Positions 42,466 to 53,382 of a stretch of 64,000 nt of DNA are shown piece after piece; position 1 is the first letter of the stretch, and the number at the start of each line of letters is the position of its first letter. A program made the translations under genes and the position numbers. Source of the stretch: Bathynomus jamesi (Eukaryota; Arthropoda; Malacostraca; Isopoda; Cirolanidae); contig JAJOZX010000919.1 in assembly GCA_023014485.1 (NCBI GenBank), positions 1 to 64,000 of the forward strand, written 5' to 3'. The notes below the pieces were generated by a model. The model was not told the DNA's origin and searched no databases. It saw only the letters and a program-made list of their open reading frames with translations.

Positions 42466-44693
42466 ATGGCAACTCGAAGCAAGAAAGAGGTTTGGTTCAT
42501 CGGACACCCGAATAAGGAGATCCTGGGTAGCCGCCTGCCGACGAAGTTGCAAGTCTTGCAAAAGTGCTTCTTCCTTCAAAAACAGGAAAACCTAGGACGG
42601 AGAAAATGTCTGAACCTCTGTTTGGATGCTGTGATGGTGTTCTGGAAAAGAGCAAGGATCCCTACTATGAGGCGGGACAGCGCCCTTCGGAAAATGGAAG
42701 CTCTGCTCCAGCGTTACGACAAGTTGGTGAAAAGCAGGAACAGATCCGAGGAGAGCTGTCGTGTTGCGGAGACATGTTCAAGGCGGAACTCAAGAACGAA
42801 ATCCTCGATATTGGTCATTCCAATGCCCTTTCTATGATGACAAACGAGGAAGACAAGCTCTTCTACAAGAGTCAGCAGGAGGACCCAACAGAGAGCAGTA
42901 TGGGATCGGCAAACATGAAGCTGGCCCAAGTGGAGAGTAGGAAAAGGCGTCGAGAGGAACAGCAGGAGGAGAGACGACACCGGGAATTCGAGCGGGCCAA
43001 GACGGTTACAGAAGCTGCTACTCTTGAAGACAGGTCCTCGTCCTCGGCGTCGCCATCTGCGGAAGATGATCCCTCCTTGGCAGCCTCCACGTCTGCTTCA
43101 TGTCCTCCGAGGAAGCGGTCGAGGAACCTCATCACTCAGGATGTGGCTGTCGCGTACGACCGGATGAACATTTCTTATCGTGATGCAGCGATGTCCTACG
43201 CCGTCGTCGCGCAATCCTCGGGGCACGATTTGAACGAGGTATCCATCTCTTCCACAATGTATCGTGCTCGCCAGTCGCTTCGGAAGCAAGCAGCAGAGGC
43301 GTATCAAGAGGGAGAATTCTGTCCTGAGGAGCCCTTGGTGTTGCACTGGGACGGGAAAATGCTGCCTGAAATCACAGGTGACGGATATGTGGACCGGATT
43401 GCTGTGCTGGTCACCGGGAACGGCCAGGAGAAGCTGCTTGGAGTTCCGAAAGTTCCAGCTGGCACGGGAGCGGAGACGGCACGCGTCTGCATTGATCTTG
43501 TGCGGGAACACGACCTGTCCGAACGAATCAAGGGGTTATCATTCGACACAACGGCATCGAACACCGGGATTCACGTGGGAGCCTGCGTCAAGATTGAGGA
43601 GGGTCTCGGGAAGCAACTTCTTTACCTAGCATGCAGGCACCATATGTACGAAATGGTCCTGGCCCAAGTCTTCCGGTCTTCGATGGGCCCCACCTCTGGG
43701 CCCGAGACTGGGATCTTCAAAAGATTTCAAGAGCAGTGGGTTTCATCGACCGATCTCTTATCACCACTGCTATTGATTCAGATAGCTGCAGCATCGCTGG
43801 ACCTCTTCAGGGTCTCAAGGACCGAACTGTCCTTGTCGTGAGGGAAGCTCTGGCTTCTGGTCAGCCGCGGGATGACTACCAAGAACTTCTTCAACTGGTT
43901 ATCCTCTTTCTCGGGGAAGAGACTGTCGCCAATGTGCCACTGCGGAAGCCAGGAGCATACCACCATGCACGATGGATGGCGAAAGCCATTTACGGATTGA
44001 AGCTGTACCTCCTTCAGGACCAGTTCAGGATGACCGGGCGGGAGCTGAAAGGAGTCACAGAAATCTGCCTGTTCGTCGCCCTGGCCTACGCAAAGGCTTG
44101 GAGTCGTGCGACGAGAGCAGAGTAGGCCCCACGTGTGGATCTGGAGTTCTTGCTGGACCTGGAAATACTGCAGGAAGATGCCGTGATCGTCGACGTCGCC
44201 AAGCAAGCGCAAGCGGCCATGAAACGACACCTCTGGTACTTCTCCGAGACGCTGGTCGGCTTGGCATTCTTCGATCAAGGGGTTCCTCAGGAAGAGAAAC
44301 AAAGGATGCGAGAGAACCTCGCCAAGCCGGCATCGAGGAAAGCGTTGAAGCGTCTGGAGGGGAAGACCGTCCTCGGCTCCTTCAAAGGAAAGAAGATTTC
44401 GGATTTCGTTACCTCGAGGACCGAAGGATCTCTTCACCGCACTCGGGATCAACGGCGCCTTCGTCGAAAATCCCGCTTCGTCTTGGGAAAGCGACCCACA
44501 CTACCAAACAGGCCTAGCTAGGGTCCGCGTCCTGGCTGTGGTGAACAACTCGGCTGAACGGGGGATCGCTCTCATCGAGAAATTCAATACTGCCCTAACA
44601 ACGAAGGAAGAAGACAAACAGTACCTGCTGAAAGCAGTTTTCAAGAACAGGAAGGATTTTCCGAAGAAGCAGAAGGGGGAAATGATGAAGTGA
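42466..44693 (+). pseudogene. Transposase of copy B (D-D-CxxH type)
   Basis: The start at 42466 (MATRSKKEVWFIGHPNKEIL) aligns with copies A and D. N-terminal LGSRLPTKLQVL and FWKRARIPT; frameshift near 42760; LSMMTNEEDKLFY; an acidic/Ser linker; KRSRNLITQDVAVAYDR; LVLHWDGKMLPEI (about 43335); VDRIAVLVTGNGQEKLLGVP; LSFDTTASNTG (about 43540); YLACRHHMYEMVL (about 43630); SGPETGIFKRF; frameshift near 43740; YHHARWMAKAIYGLKLY; in-frame TAG 44123-44125; MKRHLWYFSETLVGLAFF; frameshift near 44427; VVNNSAERGIALIEKF and a basic end at 44691-44693. About 740 codons. It is the best copy for reading the conserved core. Related to hAT in layout, but I cannot assign a named superfamily. Confidence 0.82.
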
Positions 44694-44852
44694 TGAGTCT
44701 GTGCTCTCTGACGTAAGGCGTGATTTCTCGGGACCCCTTATTGTTGTCAAAGGAGTCTCATCTTTGGCCAGGAGTGATAAATATGTAAAACGAACACGGG
44801 CATCTATGTGGATTAAAAATATAATGTGGTTCTCATTTATGAAACACCCTAA

Positions 44853-46029
44853 ATTATATATATATATATAATATATATTCCTTAACTTTTTATTTATTTC
44901 AGTCTGAAATTTGATATTGATTCGAATATCTTCTGGAAATTAGATAGTATTTTTTTATCCTTAATTACAAAGACGAGAGACAAAAGCGAATTGTCTAATT
45001 TTGCAGCCTCTATTTTTTCGGCTAAACAAAGCTTTAGTATCTCATTAATTTTGGTGAATAAAATAATTATAAAGTGAAGACGAAATTCTTCTTTACTTTG
45101 TCAAAATTGACGAGACTTCTGCAGTTAATAATTTTTCTCAAGTTTCTGCCAACATGAATATACAATTTTTTTGCACATGAGGAATTATAATGTATAGTCA
45201 TGAAATAGCCAGTGGATTGTATTTTAGTTATTTTGCAGCATGGCTAATTTTATCCAACCGTCATAATTATCCTTTTTCCAGAACCATTTCGTGGATACAT
45301 GGAATAAATAAGAATAACTTGTTTATTCTCGTGAGAAGTTCGCTAAAGATTTGATATTTTTTGTTTTTAATAAACCGTTATCAGTTATTCTGTTTCACAA
45401 CTAGTTTCCAAAGTAATAAATTAAAACTCATCCAAGCTGGTATTTGTAATAGTTTGATGATAATAGTTTCAACTTAACTCCGTAATACAAAGACTGAAGA
45501 AGTAAGAGGTGCGGCGCGGAGGAGGGTTCGTTCTCGCGTCGTAAGGCACCGTCTCCGAGGCGTCTTCGTATAAAATCAATCTACAGTTATTGTATTTTTC
45601 TATGATGTTAACTATACAAGTTAGGAACTTGCTTAAAAAAAAATATTTCCAGTGGAATTCTAATTTTAAAAATTAAAACGAAGAATTATACAAAATATAA
45701 CGAGAAAGGCAATGAATTCTATAATATCCCTGTACGTGGAGTGAAAAATAAAGGGTGTGGCCTTTCATTGGCCCATCATAAAAGAAATAATCCTTTGTTG
45801 TATCCTGATGTTAATTTCTACCGTATAATGAGTCTCTGCCTCGCATTTGATACATTCTCTTTCACTGATAATTTGAAAAAGAGATAAAAATTAAAAGTTA
45901 AATAGTAAAAGAAACCGAAATAAATGTACAAAAATTTTATAACTAGATTAATATATAGCCTGGTTTACAGTAAAAAAAACCTTCCTTGTAACATCATCTA
46001 ATGATGTCACGAAGGAATTGCGCTGCACT
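44853..46029. other. No gene recognised
   Basis: AT-rich stretch with a short GC-rich patch at 45510-45565. No coding or terminal-repeat signal that I can support. Confidence 0.45.
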
Positions 46030-47770
46030 TCTGCAAATTGAGCCAGCTTCTCCTCGAATGGTTTGATGTTCCTTCCACTTTCTTGAGGTACCTGACCATC
46101 TGGGCCGTGGTATCTAGGGGCGCCTCATCAGAGAGGAAGGCCAGGCCAGGTAGTTTTTTTGTAAATACCAACTCCTCAGGGAGTTGGAGGTCGTGTCGGC
46201 GATTCGTCGGTTCAGCTTCGCAAACTCCACTAATGTTTTCGAGAGTCCCGGGAAACTGTCGAAGAATTCCATGGCTTCATGTAAACAAGCGTAGAGAAGT
46301 TATAAAAATCCAGTACACTTCATTCTCGTGCCAAGTGAGCGAGAACTGGTTTCGAGACAGGCAAATTTTGATAGCGTATACAGTATTACCTTCCCCGTCC
46401 ATCGTGCCTGAAGATAGACTCCGGGAGCCATGAACCTCACACCACCAGGAGAAATTCTGGCCAGGAAGATGATGTTTAATTCCAGGAACTCGTAGTTGGA
46501 CTTCGTTTTGGAGAAGGGCCATGGCGAAAGAAGTGTCTATTTGCTTCAGCTTGTGCAACAGAGATGACAGCCTCTTATCACATGTTTGGTAGTCTAACCA
46601 AGTGATGGAAATCCCATCGCTCCCTGAAAATCGTTTGAAGAGGGGAATGCCAGATCTAATGATAATTTCGTGCACTTGATGGCAACAGGCAAGGCACAGC
46701 AGATTCTTCCTCAACTTCCTTCCAGTCAGGGTGCACACCCCTGTGCGCTTGCCGGCGTTGCTGACATGGTATCAAAGCACATTCCAATGATTTTTTCTGG
46801 CAGATTTCACTCTGAAAGAGCTCGCACCACTGCTGTGGACATCGTCTCTCCCGTTCCGGAAGCCAGTTTTGGAACACCAAGAACTTTTTCGATCTTAACG
46901 TCAGGGACCACGATTGCTAGTCTGTCCATTTTCACCGTCGTTAACCCAGTGACGGAAGGCAGAAGCTTCCCATCACAATGGACAAGTCGGGGAGTTTCCG
47001 CTGTCAAATTATTCTTCACTTCCTCCTTTCATTCTCGATTCAGCGCTCTCGCTCGTCTCACCGAACTCACCGATGTCGTAACCACAACTTTGTGCTGTTG
47101 CGGCGATTGTAGGACAGGGGATCAGGAAAAAGAATCGGCTTCTGCTCTTGATTGACTCTCTTGAAAAGTCTGACGGTGTCAACTTCCGAGTCATTTTGAA
47201 TCTTTCTGAGAATTATCAGTGATGGGACTCAATAATGACAGTTGTCTTCTTTCTCTTTCCTTTTCCCAGCTGACTCCTTTTTTCGTCGCATTCTCTCTTC
47301 CTTCTTAGCTAATTCCTTGTCTACACCAGCCATGTATCAGTTCCTCTCTCCTCTCTGATCCAGAAAAAATGCTATGTTCAATATTCAAAATGAGATTGAG
47401 TGCATTATCTTGAGCCACATCGAAAAGTTGATCCAGATCCTGCTTGAAACCACCTTTGCTTTTCTTCTCTCGTCTGGATAGTTCTTGTTCTTTGTTAGAT
47501 ACTCATACGGCTTGAGTAGTGCCTCGAATTTCCTGGTGCGTTCAGGAATAGTTGGGATTAGATTTTCCTCGCACAACCTCAACACCTCTCTTTATCGCTT
47601 CCCTTGCACTTTCTTGAACCGTTTCTCTCTGTTGGAAATGATGATAGAAGTTGGCAAAGCCTTGGCGTGTAATTGATAGTTTGCGGCTTTCAGTCGTTGC
47701 TGATGTGTGACTTATCAGCCACACCTCCGTAGAACGCCACGTAGTGACAAGGCTTAAATTTTTTACCAAC
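46030..47770 (-). pseudogene. Transposase of copy C (heavily degraded)
   Basis: Read from 47769: STEVWLISH, an N-terminal helical block FANFYHHFQQRETV, LCEENLIPTIPERTRKFEAL, then ATAQSCGYDIGEFGE, RLVHCDGKLLPSVTG (47000; HWDGK has become HCDGK), DRLAIVVPD, KVLGVPKLASGTG, a lost FDTTASN region reading YHVSNAGK, CLACCHQVHEIII (ACRHH has become ACCHQ), IPLFKRFSG, and a remnant of the C-terminal LVFTKKLPGLAFLSDE-type block near 46140. At least seven frame changes and many stops. No terminal repeats found. Oldest of the four family members. Confidence 0.72.
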
Positions 47771-48268
47771 CATTACTTAGAAACGTTAAGGCTCTACCGC
47801 TTTTTATAAACTGTTACTCTTAGTTAACTATTCTGAAATAAATATGAATTCCCTATAAAAAATTTATAATACCAGAAACTATAAAAAGTACGCAGAAAAA
47901 AACTGTAAACTACAACTTGAGACCGAACTCTCAGTATCTATACCCTACGAGCGTTCTTTAAAAACTACGCATTTCCTTGGTACATGTTGAAGGTTCATGG
48001 GTACTGGGTCCTCTTACTCTTTTAATTCTTGTAGATTTAGGAGACTTATGACTTTCCTCGTAACCTTCTAATCCCTGTAGACCTAAGAGGGAAAACTTTT
48101 CACATCACTAAAAGACCTCTGTGTTTATTGGTTGAGCTGAAACTTGATATGGGGCGTTTTCTCTCTAACGGAAGCCTAATGGTGAGTGAGCACACGAACA
48201 AACGAACATATTGTAATTTTCCTTTTACCCCTATCAGGATGAATCGTCCTGATATATATATATATATA
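47771..48268. other. No gene recognised
   Basis: Contains a short imperfect direct repeat (TTGTAGATTTAGGAGACTTA at about 48030 and TGTAGACCTAAGAGG at about 48076). Otherwise nothing recognised. Confidence 0.4.
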
Positions 48269-48461
48269 TTAGGGTGGTCCATAAAATTGAAGTTTTGATT
48301 TTTTGTTATTGCCGGGTGGTAACTTGTGAGGATGAATGAGAAACACCTCTGGCCAATTTTTTCCCAAATCAATCACTTTTTAGGGGTAGCACACAGTACT
48401 TCATTTTTGCACTTTTGCACTACCTAGTAGATTTACTTGTATATTATGTTCCAGTAATACA

Positions 48462-48477
48462 TCTTTTCCTTGACAGA
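48462..48477 (+). promoter_or_regulatory. Splice-acceptor-like site before the copy D start
   Basis: The pyrimidine-rich TCTTTTCCTTGACAG ends about 45 bases before the chosen ATG at 48521. Similar sites precede the starts of copies A and B. Confidence 0.45.
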
Positions 48478-48520
48478 TTATTGGTGTAGTGTTCATTGGT
48501 TGTGTTTAGTGGTTGGATAT

Positions 48521-50971
48521 ATGATGACTCAAGTTCGAAGCTCTTGCTTTTATCTCCTTGAAGGAGATAAAGTGAAGGACAAGCTTCTTGGAAGCAAATT
48601 ACCATCACGTGGAGAAGTATTGTCATGCTTCCTTCATCACCACACTAATCTCAAGAAGGAGTTGAAGGAAAGTGCTAAAGTAGTGTGGGGTCAACTTGAA
48701 ATATTTTGGAACAAAGCTCGAATCCCGACAAGGGAAAAATACAAAGGAATCCAAAAGATCTTGGACCTTCACCAAGATTGGATCAAAATAAAAAAAGGAC
48801 GAATGAGGAGGAGCCAGAAGCAGGTGAGTTGGATGATCAATGATAAATAAAATAGTTTCTCGAGAGTATGACATATTATACTGTACAATAGTCAATACAT
48901 TTATCATATACTATATATTATATATATTTATTATTTATATTTAGGTGTACAATGAAGAGGGATTCAAGGAGACACTTCGGAACCTATTTGATATGGCACA
49001 TGCTGATGCCTTGTCTCTAATCAAAAACCCAGAAGACAAGGCCTTCTTGCTGGCCCAGCGAGAGCCTGGAAGACGGGGATGCATGGTGGGAGTAGACAGA
49101 AAAACAGCAGAAAAAGAAAAACAAGCTGCCCACAGGAAGATGGAGGAGGAGATGCGAAAGAGAAAGGTGAGATTGTTCTTCAAATTCCTACTTTCATTTG
49201 ATTGCAATGATTAGGTTGTTCGTTAACACTAATTGTCCATTTTCTTCGATTGTATTGCAGGCAGTCAATGAAGGTGCATCAACGTCGGGTACAGCAGTAT
49301 TGGTGTCCTCAACAGAATCCTCAGTCAATGACGAGTCATCCTCCACCGAAGATGAATGGGCAAAAGGTGGAAAGCGACCTCCAAAACAGGTGAAAAGAGT
49401 CAAGAATGTGATAACATCAAATCTAGCTGCTGCTCTAGATCGGACACACACGACGGACAGGATGTCAACCTACATAATAGCAGAGACTGCATTGAGCCTT
49501 GGCCACAGCCCAATGAATTTTAACATCACCCGGACCTCCATCAAACGGCAGAGAGAACGACATCGGATCATGATCTGCAGTAGCCTAAAAGCTTCCTTTC
49601 AGTCCGGTCCTGCAATCATCCACTGGGATGGAAAACTTATTCCAGACCTCCTCAACACCAGAGACCATGCGCATGTGGATCGGCTGCCTGTGCTCATTTC
49701 CTCCTTTTCGGGTCAATCTCAGCTCCTTGGAGTCCCCAAAATACCAACTGCATCAGGAGAACACCAAGCCAGCGCAGTTTTTGAATTATTGACTGATTGG
49801 GGCCTCGAAGAATCTGTCGTGGGGATGTTTTCGACACCACTGCCTCCAATGCTGGTCGTTTGAATGGAGCGTGTGTGTTGTTGGAGCAGAAGTTGAAGAA
49901 AGACCTTCTCCATTTTGCCTGCCGTCATCACATCATGGAAGTGATGATCGGTGGAGTTTTCACTGCTTGCTATGGCCCAACGAGTGGACCTGATGTTCCA
50001 TTGTTCAGCAGGTTTCAGAGCAAATGGACCTTCATCGACACAGGAACATACGGCACCGGATGGGATGATGAAGAGGTGCATCGACTCTTGGCCCCATTAG
50101 AGATTGGATTCTCCGCTTTGCTGAGGAAAAACACTCCTCAAAATCCTTTCGAGATGACTATCAGGAATTCCGCGATCTGTCCATCATTTTCTTGGGAGGG
50201 AGCATTGACAACTACACCTTCAAGCGACCTGGCCCCATGCACCAAGCCAGATGGTTATCTAAGGTGATCTATTCATTGAAGATGTGGCTGTTCAGGGGAC
50301 AAATCCCAGCCCTCACTCCACGAGAGCAAAAGTGTCTTAAGGATGTCAGTGTCTTCGCTGTTTCCATCTACCTGCAGGCATGGATGACAGCGCCAATAGC
50401 TGCTGCTGCGCCTCGCAGCGACCTCAGTCTTCTGCAGAGTCTTCGGAATACCATGACCCCAAAATTTCGGAAGTGGCATTAAAAAAAACTCGGCGGTCAT
50501 CTTTGGTATCTTTCGGAGGAGATGGTGGGCCTCGCGATTTTCGATCCTGAGGTGTCTGAAGAGACTAAAACAGCAATGGTGAAGGCGATGGAGGAAGTTG
50601 AAGGAAAGCCTGATTGCCAGAAGAGAAGGAAAGGTGTTGCTGAGGGGGCTTCAATCGAGTCACTAGCAACAGCAAACTCAAAAAGACTGCTGTTTTCTCT
50701 GGGGTCAGGTGTGGGATACCTGAGGAAGGAGGTGCGGGATTGGGACAGTGATCCTGATTACCAGATAGCGAAGAAATCAGTGGCAAACCTCTCTGTCGTG
50801 AACGATCATGCAGAGAGGGGGGTTGCTCTCATTAATGAATACAACGGCTGCCACACCAGGAATGAGGAATAACTGCAGTATCTCCTGCAAGTTGTTGCTA
50901 ACTACAGGAAGCAGTTTCCTCAACCACTGAAGTCAGCCTGGCAACTGGGCGAGAAAACAAAGATCAAATGA
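48521..50971 (+). pseudogene. Transposase of copy D, three exons, lightly broken
   Basis: Exon 1 48521-48823 (LLEGDKVKDKLLGSKLPSRG, WNKARIPTREKY); intron 48824-48944 (GTGAGT...TTTAG); exon 2 48945-49166 (LFDMAHADALSLIKNPEDKA, basic end); intron 49167-49260 (GTGAGA...TTGCAG); exon 3 from 49261: acidic/Ser linker, RVKNVITSNLAAALDR, AIIHWDGKLIPDLL (about 49615), DRLPVLISS, LLGVPKIPTASG, one-base deletion near 49827, VFDTTASNAGRLNGAC, HFACRHHIMEVMI (about 49915), SGPDVPLFSRF, frameshift near 50190, MHQARWLSKVIYSLKMW, frameshift near 50482, EMVGLAIFDPEV, VVNDHAERGVALI, an in-frame TAA 50870-50872, end 50971. The family core is intact apart from about four lesions. Confidence 0.82.
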
Positions 50972-51231
50972 GGTGCAGAGGGAATTGTTAGTCAATTCAT
51001 TTCGGAATTGTTAGTTACCCTAATAGTCATGTACTGTCACCAAGATTAACTTTGCTGTGATTTTCAGATTATACCAAAACTTCAAGTGTCATGTGCTACC
51101 CCTACAAATTAACTGATTCAAATAAAACTTTCCCAGAGGTGTTTTCTCATCCATCCTCATAAGTTACAGTACAACCCAGCAATAAAAACAAATCAAAAAA
51201 AAAAATTCCACCCCTATAAGAGTGGACCACC

Positions 51232-51235
<4 letters not shown>

Positions 51236-51270
<35 letters not shown>

Positions 51271-51292
51271 TGTATATATATACTGTATATAT
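51236..51292. repeat. (TA)n tract
   Basis: TA with two CTG interruptions between copy D and the LINE. Confidence 0.9.
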
Positions 51293-51995
51293 ATCCTTTC
51301 GGGATTTGGGTGAAACTTTTGCTATTGCGCTAGACATATCGAAAGCTTTTGATAGAGTCTGGCACAAATATTTAATTTCGAAACTACTCTCCTTCAGTTT
51401 CTATCCTTCTCTCTGTACCTTCGTCTCTTATTTCCTTTCTGCCGATCTATGCTGCGATTGTAGATGGCCACTGTTCTCCTAAAGCTATCAACATTGGTGT
51501 TCCTCAGGGTTCTGTCCTGTCACCCACTCTTTTCCTTTTACTTATTAATTATCTTTTAATTCGCACTTCCTGTCCTATTCACTCGTATGCCGATGATTCC
51601 ACTCTTCACTTCTCCACCCACTTCCCAAAGCGTCCCTCTCAACAGTCACTCCATGATTCGCCTAGGACGGTTATGGAACACCTGACCTCTAATCTTTCTG
51701 CTATCTCTGATTGGGGCAGAGAGAACGTTGTGGCTTTTAATCCTTTAAAAACTCGGTTCCCCCACCTGTCTACTCGTCACAATCTTCCACACGACTATCC
51801 CTTTACCTTCAACAACACACAACTCAATCCTTCCTCTTCTCTTAACATTCTTCGTGTTTCCTTTTCTCGTGATCTTTCCACGAAAGATCACATATACTCT
51901 GTTTCCAAAACAGCTTCTAAGAGGTTAAGTGTAGTAGTGTACTGTACCGCCTCCGCAGTTTCTTCACCCCCACTCAGTTACTGTCTCTCTACAAG

Positions 51996-52556
51996 TAGTG
52001 GCGTACATAAGGGGAGGGGCATAGGCCCCCCCCCATTGTAAAAATGATTACTACTCTCATTAAAGATATTTGAAAAAGAAATTTTAAAAAATCGATAACT
52101 TTGCAACATTAACCACAAAAAAAATCTTGATGTCATTTGGAATTTCAGTTATTTCATGGTTACCACGACATGTCATTAACTCAAAGCTCAAAATCAATTT
52201 TGGCTGGCTTAGGAACGTTTATGTCTTTATACGTACGATTAATTTGTGCAAATTTAATTCTTTGCACATAAATTGGAAATAAAATACAACTGAAGCCTTC
52301 CAAGATGCAATTCATTTTTATTCCAAATCAATCAGTCATCAATTTTGAGCTGACACACACACACACACACACAACACACACACACCACACACACACACTA
52401 TATATATATATATATATATGTTAAACACAGACCGTGCATGGAACAAGGAACTCTTCTGGGAAAATTAAATCCACTATAATCCGAATAAGTAATGGTAAAT
52501 GACAAATACCATAGTTTTTCTTTTTCATGATGCTGGCCCGACGTGGGCAACGGGTT

Positions 52557-52615
<59 letters not shown>

Positions 52616-52656
52616 GTGTGCCCCCCTTTAAGAAATGTTGTATACGCTCCTGTCAG
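51996..52656. mobile_element. hAT-like non-autonomous insertion in the LINE
   Basis: It begins TAGTGGCGTACATAAGG and ends with the complement of TGACAGGAGCGTATAC, hAT-style ends with C-rich subterminal stretches. The LINE word TACAAG is repeated at both edges (51990-51995 and 52657-52662), a partial target duplication. It contains CA and TA microsatellites and the dispersed repeat at 52478. No transposase. Confidence 0.65.
52478..52556. repeat. Short dispersed repeat, copy 2
   Basis: Matches 2446-2525 (CCGAATAAGTAATGGTAAAT ... GCCCGACGTGGGCAACG). It is followed by a TA run at 52561-52611. Confidence 0.6.
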
Positions 52657-53382
52657 TACAAGGGTCTTGTCCGCCCCTATATGGAGTATGCTTCTCCTGT
52701 GTGGTATGGCTCAACCCACAGCCGCACTTGACAGGGTGGAATCAAGGGCTTTTCGTCTCATCAATTCCCACCTCTTACTGATTGTCTTCAATCTTTCTCT
52801 CTTCGCCGCAATGTTGCCTTACTCTCTCTTTACTATCGCTATTATAATGGACATTGCTCTTCTGAACACTCTAACTGCATGCCTCCTCCTTTAAGGAGAG
52901 CACGCAGCATCAGACTTTCGACACTTTTTCATTCCTTTTCTGTCCAACTCTCTAACGCAAGGGCTAATCGGTATTCTCAATCTTTCATCTACTCAGCCGG
53001 TCAACTCTGGAACAATCTTCCTCAATCCATCTTTCCCCCCGTCTATGACCTCCAATCTTTCAAACACTGTGTGTCGGCATCTCGAAAACCCTGGACCTTG
53101 ATTTTGGCTCTTCTTTTGTGGGGATGGTGCTTTTGCGGCCATTTGCCCTTGGCCCCTCCTTCCTGCATAAGGAAATTTAGTATATACACGTGTGTGTATA
53201 AATGATGGTTACAACATACTACGAGCTGATAGAACAGAAAAACGAAAAGGTGGCTGTGCTACATACATACGTGAGAGCCATATGACAGATACAATAAGTA
53301 AATCAAACGGCTACGTGGATCTTAGCAGTAAGAATTGAAAAAGTAACGTTAATAGTCATCTACGGGGCTCCAATAAACCTTA

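Larger units (their letters stand above)
42140..44852 (+). mobile_element. TTAGGGTG-terminus transposon, copy B
   Basis: Left end TAGGGTGTTTCACAGC, right end (complement) TTAGGGTGTTTCATAAA. About 2.7 kb, transposase on the plus strand. The left flank is LINE copy 2 and the right flank is a TA run; they do not share a duplication, so one side has been rearranged. Confidence 0.85.
48270..51235 (+). mobile_element. TTAGGGTG-terminus transposon, copy D
   Basis: Ends TTAGGGTGGTCCAT and, complemented, TTAGGGTGGTCCAC, extended by looser similarity (TTTTGATTTTTT). About 2.97 kb between TA runs. The transposase gene has two introns. Terminal sequence is closest to copy A. Confidence 0.88.
51293..53175 (+). 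pseudogene. Jockey-type LINE ORF2 fragment, copy 2 (interrupted)
   Basis: Palm domain FAIALDISKAFDRVWHKYL at the start, then INIGVPQGSVLSPTLFLL, HSYADDSTLHF at about 51582-51614 with both catalytic Asp, LTSNLSAISDWGREN, LNILRVSFSRDLS. A 660-bp insertion at 51996-52656 interrupts it; it resumes QGLVRPYMEYASPVWYGST, RVESRAFRLINS, NGHCSSEHSNCMPPP and FIYSAGQLWNNLPQSIFPPV to the end near 53175. 5' truncated and frameshifted. Sister of 15285-16405. Confidence 0.85.

Noticed and set aside
43778..44452. 224-codon minus-strand frame
   Set aside because: Antisense of the copy B transposase, which has clear conserved motifs on the plus strand.
46670..47155. 161-codon plus-strand frame
   Set aside because: It lies opposite the copy C transposase, whose protein motifs are on the minus strand; shadow frame.
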